DNA of 64,000 nt from Centroberyx gerrardi. Its lineage: Eukaryota; Chordata; Actinopteri; Beryciformes; Berycidae. The translations under genes and the position numbers were made by a program. Shown here one piece after another: positions 40,406 through 53,200 of the stretch (positions within the stretch are counted from its first letter, which is position 1; each line of letters starts with the position of its first letter). The notes beneath the pieces were generated by a model. It was not told the origin of the DNA and searched no databases. It worked only from the letters and a program-made list of their open reading frames with translations. The stretch is from positions 29,556,992 through 29,620,991 of the forward strand of contig NC_135998.1 in assembly GCF_048128805.1 (NCBI RefSeq). The letters run 5' to 3'.

Positions 40406-41852
40406 GTAAGAAATGAATTACACAAGCAGAGGCGGTTAAGCTAGCTGTTTTGTTACCTGTCTAACTGACACATATTAGCGTTGATTGGGTTTGCTAACGG
40501 TTATCATCCAGACATCGATTTTTTCCCTTGGAATGGGTCACCCAGTGTTTTACTGAATGTAATTATTTTGGGGATGGCTGTATGCCACTAGAAACAGAGA
40601 GAGCGAGGTTCCAGCTTTGTCTTATTAGTAGGTAACTTAAATGAGTTAATTAACGTTAACGTCAATTTACATTATAACGTTAGATAAGGCAGCGACCTAG
40701 TGTGATGTGCAGCGGGAGGCATTAGATATAGCTATTGGTAAGATAATGCACCACCAGCTACCTCTGGTCGAGCCCACATGATTTTTGCATATTCTGTAGT
40801 TACTTGGGTTCGAAGCCCCCCCTCAGTCAGGATTTAGATAGTTTTCATGTATTCGTGGTGTTTCGTACAATGCCAGTGGAGCGCTCAATCAAGGCAAGCC
40901 TGCATAGACTGAAAAAATCGTTCATTTGTGCCCGCTAACATCCCGTCATTTTCACCTCAAGACTGATGTCGTCTGAGACTCTTTCCATCATTTCAAGACT
41001 GAGAGGTGTCAGGCGAGACTAGAGCTCTAGCTAAAGTATCCATTTCTGCATGGAATGTCTTTTTTCATCGTTTTGTCTACAATAGTCTAAGTGTGGAGCA
41101 TTACTGTACGTTCATATCTCCGTCAATGAAAACCATGATTGCGCCTCAAGTTGTTTAGCACACTGACAGATAATAACACAATATGCTTGCCTTATTTGGT
41201 TTTAAATAGAGCAGTGCAATAGCTAGCATCCTATTGCAGATGTACAGAAATTACGATGGTCCTGCAGGCGACACTGATAGCTTCCCTCCATCATATATCC
41301 ATATGCAGAAGCAGACACCCCCTCTTCAGTCATTTCCTTGGCAAAAAAAAACTTGTCAGGGGCTACAAATATTTTTGGGGTGCAGCTTTCTATGGACATT
41401 TTAATTCTGTGACCTGACTGTGGGCTGCCTTGACCTGATTGCACATCCATCTTGGCAAACTGGAGGTTACAGCCAGTGTGAAAATGAAATCTGGGACAGC
41501 CCAGGTCAACCTAAAAAAGGTGACCATGTGACGCAGTTCCTCCATAGTTTCTTATCTCTATTCATATTTAACTAGGACACCTGTAAGACAGCAGATATCT
41601 GCAACCAACACCGCCTATTTAGTGGTAACAATTTTCATATCAACATCACAGATATTGGTAGCTTCTCACTTACAGCTTATATAATTAGGTGAAAGATTTC
41701 TGTGTTTTCTGGATCATAAAATGACTGAATTAATGGAGATTACTGAATGTGACAATGGTGCCAATAGGTATTGGTGTATTTTTCTGTTTGAATGCAATAC
41801 CCATTTACAGTAAAATATTTCTGTTTGTTATTAGGTGTGAAAAATAAGTGTC

Positions 41853-44800
41853 ATGACTGGAGCTGAGACTGAGGATGATATTCCATTAGGTGAAAGGAAG
41901 ACTGTCACAGATTTCTGCTATCTCCTGGACAAGTCCAAACAACTCTTCAATGGGCTTAGGTCAGTTTTCATTTACTCTCTTTTCTCCTGTCTGCTGTGCT
42001 GCATCTGTAATCAAACATCCACCGCTAGTGATTGGTGGAAGGAAATACATGCAATTTCACAGGAATTGTATGAAAAGGACTCCTGCATGATGAACCTCAA
42101 ACTCTCCTCATCTTTCAATACCTCTGTCTAGTTTGAGAACAGAAACCAAGAATAGCATGGGCAAGCAGCATCAAAATATTATTTTCAAATGTGAGGAACT
42201 CAATTGGAAAAGCGCTGTTCTGTGTGTACTGTGTTTATTCTGTGTATTTTGTTTATGCTCCATTCTATTATGAACATTTCCTCTTTGTTTGCCCACTCTC
42301 TGCACCCATCGTAGCTTGAGTGTACTGGAAGAGGGATCCCTCTCTAAGCAGACCTTCCCAAGGTTTCTTTCTTTTTCTTCCTAATGAGGTTTTCGTTTTT
42401 CCTCGTCCTCAGTTCTTAAGATAATTTTTTGGCATTTGCCTTTATTCAACTGTACATAGTAGAGAGAGACAGGAAAGACTAGGAGAGGGGGGGAGGGGGG
42501 GGTGACATGGGACAAAGGTCCCAGGTCGGATTCAAACTCAGGATGTCGCGTTTACATGGTACGTGCCTTAGACCACTGAGCCACCAGGACGCCCTCTGAT
42601 ACCTTAATTCTAATGAATTAGCTACTCTGTTGGCTAGTAAACTAGCTAGCTGATATTTTATTATGACTGTTGAGATTTGACACATTTCCTTAAGTCTTTG
42701 CATGATGAAAAAACAGTGTTTGACCACAGAAATGACATCCCCTTAAACATGACATTCTCAATAAAATATTGTGCTGATATAACCACCTGTTGCCATTTTA
42801 AAATTCTGGGTATGGCTAGATGAAAATGTCAAAACACACCAGCTCAGCACTCATACAAAATTCTTGAGGAAATTGTTAGAAATGTGCTTACACTCCGCAA
42901 TTTATACAAATTATAACTAAACAAAAATAAGTACTGGTAGAAGCAGACCAGGTTCAAGCCTGTACACACTGTGAGTTTATGGATCGCTCTATTCTGACCG
43001 ATAGTGGGTGGTGCAAGAGGCTCAGATTGCATCTATGTAGTGGTCTTCTCTCCATCTACAAAGTTTTGAACAGGTAAATCATGTATGTTTTGCTGCTTTG
43101 ATATTGCCTGTTATAACATTATGTAATTTTAACGAGTTAACGTATCTTGTACGTAACAATGGATGCAACTGTTCTCCAAGCATCGTCTGATCTGTTTGCT
43201 TGAACCACCTCAGGAGGTGGTTTGAGATGCACTGTGGCCGGAAGTTGGCCAAGTGTAAATGGAAATGCTCCTCCAAGACACATATGTAATCTCTATACTC
43301 CTCCCAAAACGTTACGCCCCGAACCGGAAAGAGAAATGGTGCGCGGCTTTGTTTTAATCTGAGCGGAGCTGAGTAAGCAAACACCGTCAGGCTACAGGCG
43401 AAAACCTCTGCATTGGTTGGATATGGATGAGACTCGTGGCTGGAGAACAATGCCAGGTGTAAATTGGGTACACCACAGTCAATTTAGACATGTGCAGTTC
43501 AACATTGATTTCAACAAAATTTTACAGTTGCTTACCGACAAACCTAGATCTAGACGCTTTTTATGCCATGTACTTGGGCAGCTGTTTACTTGGTTGGGCT
43601 GACTAAATATTATAAATAAATGGAAAACCCTGTATTACCACAGTGTGGAAATGTACAGTATTACAGTTCTACAATTACAGTATTACTTCACAAATCTGCA
43701 AATTAGTGTAACAATGCTGGCCGAAAGTTAAAGCTGTAGTGCTCAATTTAAACAGATGAAACTTACCTGTCATCATTAGTGTTTTAAATAAACCAAATAC
43801 TTGTTTCTCAGTGTGATCTATCAAAATTGAATTCATCAGTGCTATGAAGAGCCATGCTACTCACTGAGAGACCAGCAGGTTTTTGGCGAGGGTGTAATCA
43901 AAGAAGGGAGGGGAGAGCTCAGCCACTTGACTTTCCTAAATCAGAGCCGTTTTGGGTTCTTTTGTGGCTTTTAGTAAACCTAAAATTTTACTGTAATATT
44001 GTTTTTCTTCAGTGAAATGATGACTCAAATATTTGGAGCTCAATTTTGCTACTGGCACTGGTTCAAGAAGCGAAAAAAAATGTTGCACCACTGAGAAGTG
44101 CAACTGAAAAATGCCTCAATCTGGAGCACAGTAGGGAGTGGTTTAGCTAGTGTGCTGCCTGCAGACTACAGAAAAACTAACACATGGGCTTCAGTGATGC
44201 TCAATTAAATGCTGTATTAACGTTTTGATCCCCCATGATTTTTGAAGGGGAGCAATTGGATGCACTGACCAAAATCCATCAGGACATTTTATATTTTAGT
44301 GTACCATTGCTCAATGACAAGGCCTGGATCAAATCTTTATATTGATGCATCATTTTTTAATACTGACACAAATGGGGCTTTAAATGAATCTGAAGTTTGA
44401 ATGTTTTTATTATGATATTCCTAGATGTTACAATAAGCCCAGAAAGACTGTGGATTAGATACAAACATCGACAGACTGGCCATCTGGGCTACCAGGAGTT
44501 TTCCTGCTGGGTCGGTCAACCTGTCAGTTGGTGGTGAGCCAAGCAAGACCAATACAAAAAGATAAAAAGAAACGTGCCATGCTGTTGGGCTAGTGCTGTA
44601 GACTATCTGGCCAGCTGGAGAGACAGAGATAGAGAGAGAGAGAGAGAGAGAGAGGGTCACTGCTCCTTCTTCCTCCCCCATCAACTTTAGTTTGGTACGT
44701 TCTACCATTCATGTGCTGAGCTGACAGTGACAGACTGATTGTGTATTAATCACAACTGATACTGCGTTCACGTCACAGGGGAATTATCATTGGAATGACT

Positions 44801-47800
44801 TGGAACAACGGCTCAAAGCTCCCATTTGAAAGTGTTCACGAGTTCACTTTCATTTTAAGCCATTGATTGAAGTTTTCAGTTGTTTTCATAGAAGTCGTCT
44901 GTTCTTTATCACACTTGCCACACATGCATGTGGTGAGTGATGCATTTGAATTCATGTTTTACCAACAAACCAAACATTGTATTGTCAACCTCAATCTAAA
45001 AATCCAGCAGGTAGTTGTGTGTTGTGTCCGGACATGGCATTTTATTAGTTATGATCACAAAGTGTGAGAATCATTCATTTTCTTTGAAATTACTATATTA
45101 TTCCTTACACTTGACAGATATTTCCTTGTTGGTGACGTTGCTAAATGCCAGTTGGCTATTTACCACCTGAAAGCCGTATTTTCAAGTAGGAATTTCATAT
45201 TTACCATCTTGCCATATGACGTGGATACACAGTTCTGCTAGTATCTACATGCAGCAGAAAACTGTTAAGCATAGTGCAAGCCAGCCATCTCCCTCCCTCT
45301 CTCTCTGAATAGCCACTGTCCTACTTGTCACTTAGTATTCTAGGCAATACACCATCTCTGTTTTATCACAGGCTCTTAAGATGATAGGATACAGAATACT
45401 TCATCCTAATGTTGAATTTTAAATGAAAACTTATCATCCATATGTAAAATGACAAATTTATTATAAGATTGTATAAAAAATGGGGTATATTGCTAGTAAT
45501 ATCAATTCTTTGTTCTCCCAGTATTATGATGGCTGGGGGTGTAGAGTGTCTGTGGGTTGGTTGTGATGTGGTTGTGGTTGTGGGCCAGTCTCAGTACAAG
45601 ATTTAGTACAAGAAAATTTGCCTCTCCACCATAAGGAACATACTAAAATGATTGCGCCTTTTTTCTGGCAGGTGACAGTGTACACTACCCAAAGACCGTA
45701 ATTATTGCTAGGTAATTAATATCCATGGTGCAATGTTAGCTGGTAGGTTTACTAGTAAGCTAAGTGATGTCTTGTTTTGTTTTGTCTTGTTTTGTTCCAT
45801 CTCTAAAGAAGGAGTTCAAATGAACGATTGTCACCGACATGTTAGCTTTGCATGGAAACTTCCCCGCTATATATTTGGAACATTCCAAACTAGGAAGTCG
45901 TGCCTTGTTTGTATTGAACGGATGCTGGATACTGTGGTGTGGTAAACGTAAATACGTTTAATCAAATAAATGGAAAACCCTGTGCATACGTTTCTATCGA
46001 TTGAATTTCCATGAGCCAAGAGAAAACGTTGGCTGAATTTAGGTGTGACCACCCCTTAACACTTTGGCCAGCTAATTAGTGGGCATGGCTTATTATGTAT
46101 TATAAGTCATGCTTAGCAGACCAAATTAGTTTTACAAAATGGGTAAAAAAATAATTGTTGACCTTTTACCCTACGATGAAAAATTAGAAAATTAAAATGA
46201 TCTTGGTTCTACATGTATCACAAATGATACCAGTTTACCAGAAACATTCATTTTTTCTGAAATATTCCATAAGTGAATGGACCATTAGAGTGTAGGGCGT
46301 AGAGTTGACTCAGAAGGAAGGTGAGTGCTAATGAAAGGTGTAAATTACAGGATTTAATGAATGAAATCATTAATGGTGTAATCAGGGTTGCCCTAGGCTT
46401 AATGGTTGTCCTAAGCAGAATCAGCTTTTCGTTTCATTGTTGTGAACCCACCATTCACTAACCACATTTACCATTGTAATACACCATAAAATATAGAAGT
46501 AACACCATGGTTGTCATAGTCAAATCACTTTAACTAAAAAAAAAGGTCTTGCTTTTTGAGTCCCAGATAGTGCAAAACCAAAAACAGTACAATACTAATG
46601 TGATGTTATATGAATGTGATTTATACTAATAATAAATTAATCATATATGTAAGTTAATCAAGTGTATCAAGTGTAAATTACCATCTAATGAAAGCATAAA
46701 CAATTTGACTCATCTTGTCTCTAAAACCCATCTTTGCTGTTTCTTCATTATACCAAAAGGTGGCAACAAAGCCCCATCAAATTTACTCTTAGTCTCTTTC
46801 TTTCTCTGTACTCCTTCCTGTCCAGTTTAGTCGGCCCTCTTACCTGTCTGTCTCACATTTTGGATGTCTGAAAACAGCTGAGTGATACTTTCTTACATAC
46901 CTTCTTTGGTTCCCATCCTGCAGGAGTCCAAACTGAAAATATCCTTGGTCTGTCTGCCACCTTACAATGTACATTTAACAGCCTTGTAACAACACATTAT
47001 GTAATAACACTGCATTATGTAATAACACGACAAAATGGAATACATTTTCACTTCATTATGTAATAACACCCGCATTTTGTAATAATCTGCCGCATTTTGT
47101 AATACACAGCTTGAACGCAATATGTAATAAATGTCCCCGCATTTTGTAATAAATTATTACATATTGTGGTGGTTATTACAAAATGCGGGAGTTGCACTTT
47201 TTTTATGATGAAAATGTAATAATACAATGCATTATGTAATAACCAACCAAAATGGATGTCTTCATCTGTACACATTATATTTTTAACAATTAAGCTAAAT
47301 TAAACTTCCCAAATATTAAATTAGACCGGCGTTATAGTTGACTCTGATCTTAGTCTAAATAGCCACATAAAAGCAGTAACAAGATCAGCTTTTTATCATC
47401 TTACAAATACAGCCAAACTCAGGGACTTCATGTCAAAAGCCGACCTGGAAAAACTCATTCATGCTTTTATTTCTAGCAGACTACTGCAATGGTCTTTTGA
47501 CAGAGCCCCCCAAAAAGATCATCAAAAAGCTTCAGCTTATTAAAAATGCAGCTGCTAGAGTTCTTACAGGGACCAAAAGGTCAGACCACATCACCCCGAT
47601 TCTTAAGTCACTACACTGGCTTCCTGTCAGCCACAGAATTGAATATAAGGCAATGCTGCTTGTTTATAAATCAATACATGGAGTGGGACCAAATACATTA
47701 CAGACATGTTTTTAAGGAGTACACTCCTGCCAGGCCTCTCAGGTCAAGTGGGAGTGGGCTGCAATATGTAATAATTTATTACAAAATGCGGGGAAATTTA

Positions 47801-50203
47801 TTACATATTGCGTTCAGGCTGTGTATTACAAAATGCGGCAGATTATTACAAAATGCGGGTGTTATTACATAATGAAGTGAAAATGTATTACATTTTGTCG
47901 AGTTATTACATAATGCGGTGTTATTACATAATGCGTTGTTACAAGCCTAAAGTTAAGAAGTTGGTCCAGTCCTACACTCTTCGACTGAAAAAAATAGTCT
48001 GTTTTTTCAGCGTCTGATGTGGAGAAAGTTATCTATGCTTTTATTTTGTCTTTTTCTTGTTTTTAATGTATGTACTTGTTAATGTGAAGCCCTTTCTGAC
48101 TTTGCTATACAAATAGTTTATTGCTAATTCTGTTATTAGTGATAATAATGAAGCCCAGCATGGATACTTATTTATGCCATTTGAGGCCAATTCTGGATTT
48201 TTTTTTTTATTATTATTTTTTAAAGCTCAAGCTCCTTTTCTTTTGTCTTACGATCCTGGAAGTCAACAAGGAAACCGGACAGGAGATTGTAAAGTTGCAC
48301 TCACTGTATTTTCACTTTACGTTTTGTGTTTGAAACATCAGGAACTATATTTCAGTGCCATTCATCAGTGAGCAGTGTATTTTACAATTTGCAAAGTTCA
48401 CCCTCCATTGATATTTATAGAAGAAATGTTGGCTAATATTGCAAGAAATACACAATTAGAAGAATTCTGAAAGGAGGTTAGTCAAGCAACATAGTAAAAA
48501 CAAATGAGGATGTTTAAGTCAGGTTTGATAACTCTAACAACTTGTAGACAGGCAGTAACCAGGCAGTTTATAATTTGATGCAATTTGATTGTCAGCAGGG
48601 CTACTGCAGGCCACATAAACGCTATGTGTTTGACTTTTCAGGTTTCTCCTTTCTTTCCTCCTCTTTCCTTCAATTTTTTCCTTCATTTTTTTTCTGCAGA
48701 GACCTTCCTCAGTATGGACACAAGCAGTGGCAGTCCTACTTTGGACGGACATTTGATGTCTACACCAAGTTGTGGAAATTTCAGCAGCAGCACAGGTCAT
48801 TCCCGTCGCTTATTATTAAATCACATTGTTTTTAGTTGGGATGGATGGGGAAGAGTGCTACGTTTTTATATGTAGTTCGGGTCGAGATACGATTCAGCAA
48901 TCACATTTTTAACTGACTTCATTTAACACCAAGTATGAGTAAAAATATTGAGTCAGGGTGTGATTGTTGCATGTAGGTGTGGCCTATCATATCATGACGT
49001 ACAGTATAACTCAAAGTGGGTTAATTAATCTGAGAATAAAGTGAATTCTCAGATTAATTTCAGAACTCAAATACATTTTTCACACATGGCCCAAATCTCT
49101 TCCGTAATGCCGGGACTTTAAGTGTTTCTCAGTTCACACACAGTGATGTTAATACAAAGAAAGATGGACATACTGTAGGCAGGTAGACGACTGTCACAGT
49201 GTCATTGGCCGGATGTTCTGTCACTCTTTAGTTACAGTTGTTGAATGATGTTTATGTGTAGTGCTCAATATATTTTCTTTTATTTTTTGATTTATGGACA
49301 GGCAGGTTCTGGACAGCCGGTATGGCTTGAAGAGATGGCAGATTGGGGAAGTTGCATCCAAAATTGGACAGCTTTACTACCACTACTAGTAAGGGACCTG
49401 TCATTGTCAAAGTCCTTTCATTGTCCCACTGTTGTCTCTTTGCTGTCTGTTACTCTGTCATTGTTGGTCAAAACACAATTTATGTGATGATGTAGATTGC
49501 ATGCAGATGGGACAATTTGGGGGTGGATGAACTAAAATACATCCCCATAATTAACCACAGAATTTAGGTTTTACAGGATATATATCATGTGATTTCCCCT
49601 CCACCCCTTTATAAATACAAATTGTCTTTCATATCGAACATTCACAGTGGTTTGATACCTTGACACTTTTTTTTATTCGACAGTGGTATGAATTTTTTTG
49701 CATGCTTCATACTCTTCAGGGTAACGCACATTGTTTCTGCCCCACTCCAGAGAAAGTAATGCACCTTCTTCCCTATCTTGATTGGCAGCCTTCGTACCTC
49801 AGAAACAAGTTACCTGAATGAGGCCTTTTCATTCTACTCAGCCATCCGTCAGCGATCCTATTACTTTCAGGTCAATAAAGAGGATAGGTAAGTTCCCAAA
49901 CTATGCTGAAGTAGATGTTTTTTTCCTTATCCTGTTGTGAGTTACAAATTCAGAAAGTAGATGGAGGCAGCACAGATGTCAAGCAGTCACAGTCTTGATT
50001 TAGATTAAATCTTAAGTTCTCTTTGATATTCTTTTTCTGTTTTTTTATTAATTTCTCTGCTACTGTAATCGTTATGTGCAGACATCAGTGTTCACATGAG
50101 AGTCAGGCTGAAGTTTGCAACATGCATCTTTATGCATTTACTTGGTATTTGGGCCCAAACTAGCTATAGTAACTCTCAGGGGATATTTTATTATTATTAT
50201 TAT

Positions 50204-50234
<31 letters not shown>

Positions 50235-53200
50235 ACTGCTTTTGATATGTAACTTATCACTAGACAGTTACCAGCTGTGTGGCGTAATGTTTACTGCCCA
50301 CTGTATTACTGGGAGCGTTTAGGTTTGAACCATGGCCAGGTCTTAAGATGTAACACTCTCATATTGTAAACTTTTCAAGAATTTCTTTTACATTACATTA
50401 CATCAGTTAGCAGACGCTTTTGCCCAAAGCGACTTACAATAAGTGCATTTTGTCAACAGTAGTCAAACCAACTGAATATCACAGTCTTCGTCAGCTAAGC
50501 CTTTTAATAGGAATAAATAGCGTTTGTGGAATCAGAGGTTTGTTTTTGTTGCTTTCAAATAGACTGTGTCTCAAGATAGGAATAATGTGTTTCAAGATGT
50601 TTTATACTGTTGTGTAATTTGTAGTGTATTTCTTTTAATGAATTTGAAAAATCAAAGCTATGACAAAGCATCACAATCAGCTCAAGCCCAGTTGTAACAT
50701 TAACTGGAGCAGAGAGCTGCTGCAAATGGCAGTAAAAATTAATACAGTGCAATAACTTTAAATCTTTCTGCTTAAGCAAAATCAAATTATTAACATCCTT
50801 TATCACAGTTGTTCTCAACCATGTTCCATGTAGGGCAGAGAGTCTGTAGGGTTTCATGCACTAAACACTACAGCAGCAGATTTCACTGATCAGTTCCTCC
50901 TTTCTGGTTGAAGGTGTTAATCAGCGTAATGAGCTGCTGTAGTGTTTAGTTGTTATGAAAACCTGTGTATACATGGGCCTCAATGGCATAATTTTGGATG
51001 GACTTCTCCATACTCCAGAGGCTAGAGTAGTCGTTCTTGCTGAACCAAAGACACAGAAGCAATAAAATTGACATACCCAGTTGCATGCAAAAGATACAAA
51101 CATGCTGATTGTTGTCCATTGATATGTGAACCATAAAATGTCATTAATAGGCTTAATGAAGATATTTGCAGTTTAGTGTGGATTTGCTTGATTTTACAAG
51201 TTCACATTATCCTCTCTTTCTTTTCTGTTAGGCCAGAGTTAGTAGTGAAGAAGCTTCGATATTATGCTCGCTACATAGTCGTCTGTTTACTGCTGAACAA
51301 GATGGACCTAGTCAAAGTTTTGGTTAAGGTATGCAAGCAAAACATTCAAACTAAAGCATGCTGAGAGGTAGATGGCCAACACAAAGCATTCCTTCCTTTA
51401 CTTTGAATGGACAACAGGAAAATGTAATCAAAGATTTTGTTTTAACTCTCTAGCCATTACCATCCACTGTACCCCCCACTTCATTATCTTTCTTTTCTTT
51501 TTACCAACAATCTGTTACAGTTCCTGCAAAAGTAGCACGATCTAGTGCAATGTAATAACATAGAAACACAAACAACTAGGTTAGGCAGATCGGGACCAGA
51601 AATAATTGGTGGCATTGGCTTTAAAAACAAAACCAAAACTTTGATTGCAGCTTCCATTTGCCTCTTTCAGGACAATGGGGCAAGTAGGCATGACTTAGAA
51701 ATTTGTATGAGGCCTTATTTTTTAAATCTAGCCCAAGTCTAACTTTTGGAGTAGTCTGAAAAGTGTATTTGTGTATTTGTGAATTGCATGAGACAACATG
51801 AGTGCTTGTTGAAACTAATGTCTGTCTCTGCTACCTGCAGGAGTTATCTGAGGAAATCGAAGATTACACACAGCGATTCAATACAGAGGACCAATTGGAA
51901 TGGAACTTGGTTTTACAGGAAGTGGCAGCCTTTGTAGAGGTAACCCCCCACCCCTCCACGCCAAAATAAATACATAAATATAAAGGTCAACACTAATACT
52001 GTTGATTTTATATATTTCAGAGTACACTAGACATTTTGCATATTTGTCTGATTAGATTGTCCTCAATGAGTTCTTGAAGGATTTAGTTAAAAAAAAGTGA
52101 AATCCACAGTAGGGTATAACTTCAATATAATAAAGGTAAGACAATTTGGACCACAACACTGGAGGTTGATGTGTTTTATGGCTACAGCTGTGCAAAGGTG
52201 GGACATATACTTAAAGTATACCTGCAACATTTCTGTTTTCCTGGACAGACAGCCAGGAAAACATGGAAGCCCACAGTGAAGACACAGTGAATGAACTCAC
52301 CAGTGATTTCCTCTATTTGTTTGTGTGAGCAGGCAGACCCAGTGATGGTTCTGAATGACAACAATGCTGTTGTTGTCACCAGCAATCGGCTGCAGGAGGG
52401 ATGTGTGCCGCCACTGGAACAAGGCATGGTGGTTGGACAGCTCATTCTCGCAGATGCACTAATCATCGGCAACTGTAACAACCAGGTTTTAACTCACTAA
52501 TTCTAATTCATAATTCCTAACACTCAACAACGCTTCATACACCTCAACACAAATGTCGATCAGAACCGAGATCAAACAGTGAATACCCTTTCCAATATAG
52601 AACTCATCATTACTCATTCACTCTTACTAATCTGGGAAAAATAATATAAAATGTTGCTCTTGAATGATTCACAGTTGCACTATGATGATGCAATATGGAG
52701 ATTAATTTGTCACTCAGTTGTGTGAGGCAGTGTTTGATAGGTAAGCATGTACTAAATACTACTAGAATAATGAGAGCAGTCATGTTACATCAAAATAACA
52801 GCAATACATATTTTCTAACATGTAATCCACGACCATTATAGTTTTAGACAAATTGATGAAGACCTGGTAATCCCATGTGTTTGTGTTGATGGTTTTCTAA
52901 TGCATGGCTGGATGACAAGAAATTATCAATTGTGTGAGGAAAGAAATTCTGGTTTTAGTAAATCGTAATTGAAGGAATGGACTGACTTTTGTTAGTTAAG
53001 CATCTTACTATTCTATAATGATTTCATTTAGCACACTGTACATTTTCACAATTAGTCTAGCAAACTGAAATCTGGCAAAATATTCCAGGTGGCAAAAAAA
53101 AATCCTACTGTGAACAGTCTTGATGATGCTTTCTCATTAATACAGCACCGTTTGCATCACCATCCAAGCATACATGTTTCTTATTGCAGTGGTCTTTTTT

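Larger units (their letters stand above)
41960..48699 (+). other. scai: scai intron 2, 6.7 kb
   Basis: The intron after the first coding exon (intron 1 is the one after the non-coding exon). It carries SINE copy C, an AG microsatellite and the foldback element with its LINE insert. A phrase AATAAATGGAAAACCCTGT occurs at about 43615 and again near 45964, possibly the ends of one decayed repeat. No additional exon recognised. Confidence 0.7.

Noticed and set aside
46981..47947. CRISPR-like regularly spaced repeats
   Set aside because: The units are degenerate, contiguous and arranged as an inverted repeat in a vertebrate intron; there are no spacers or cas genes.
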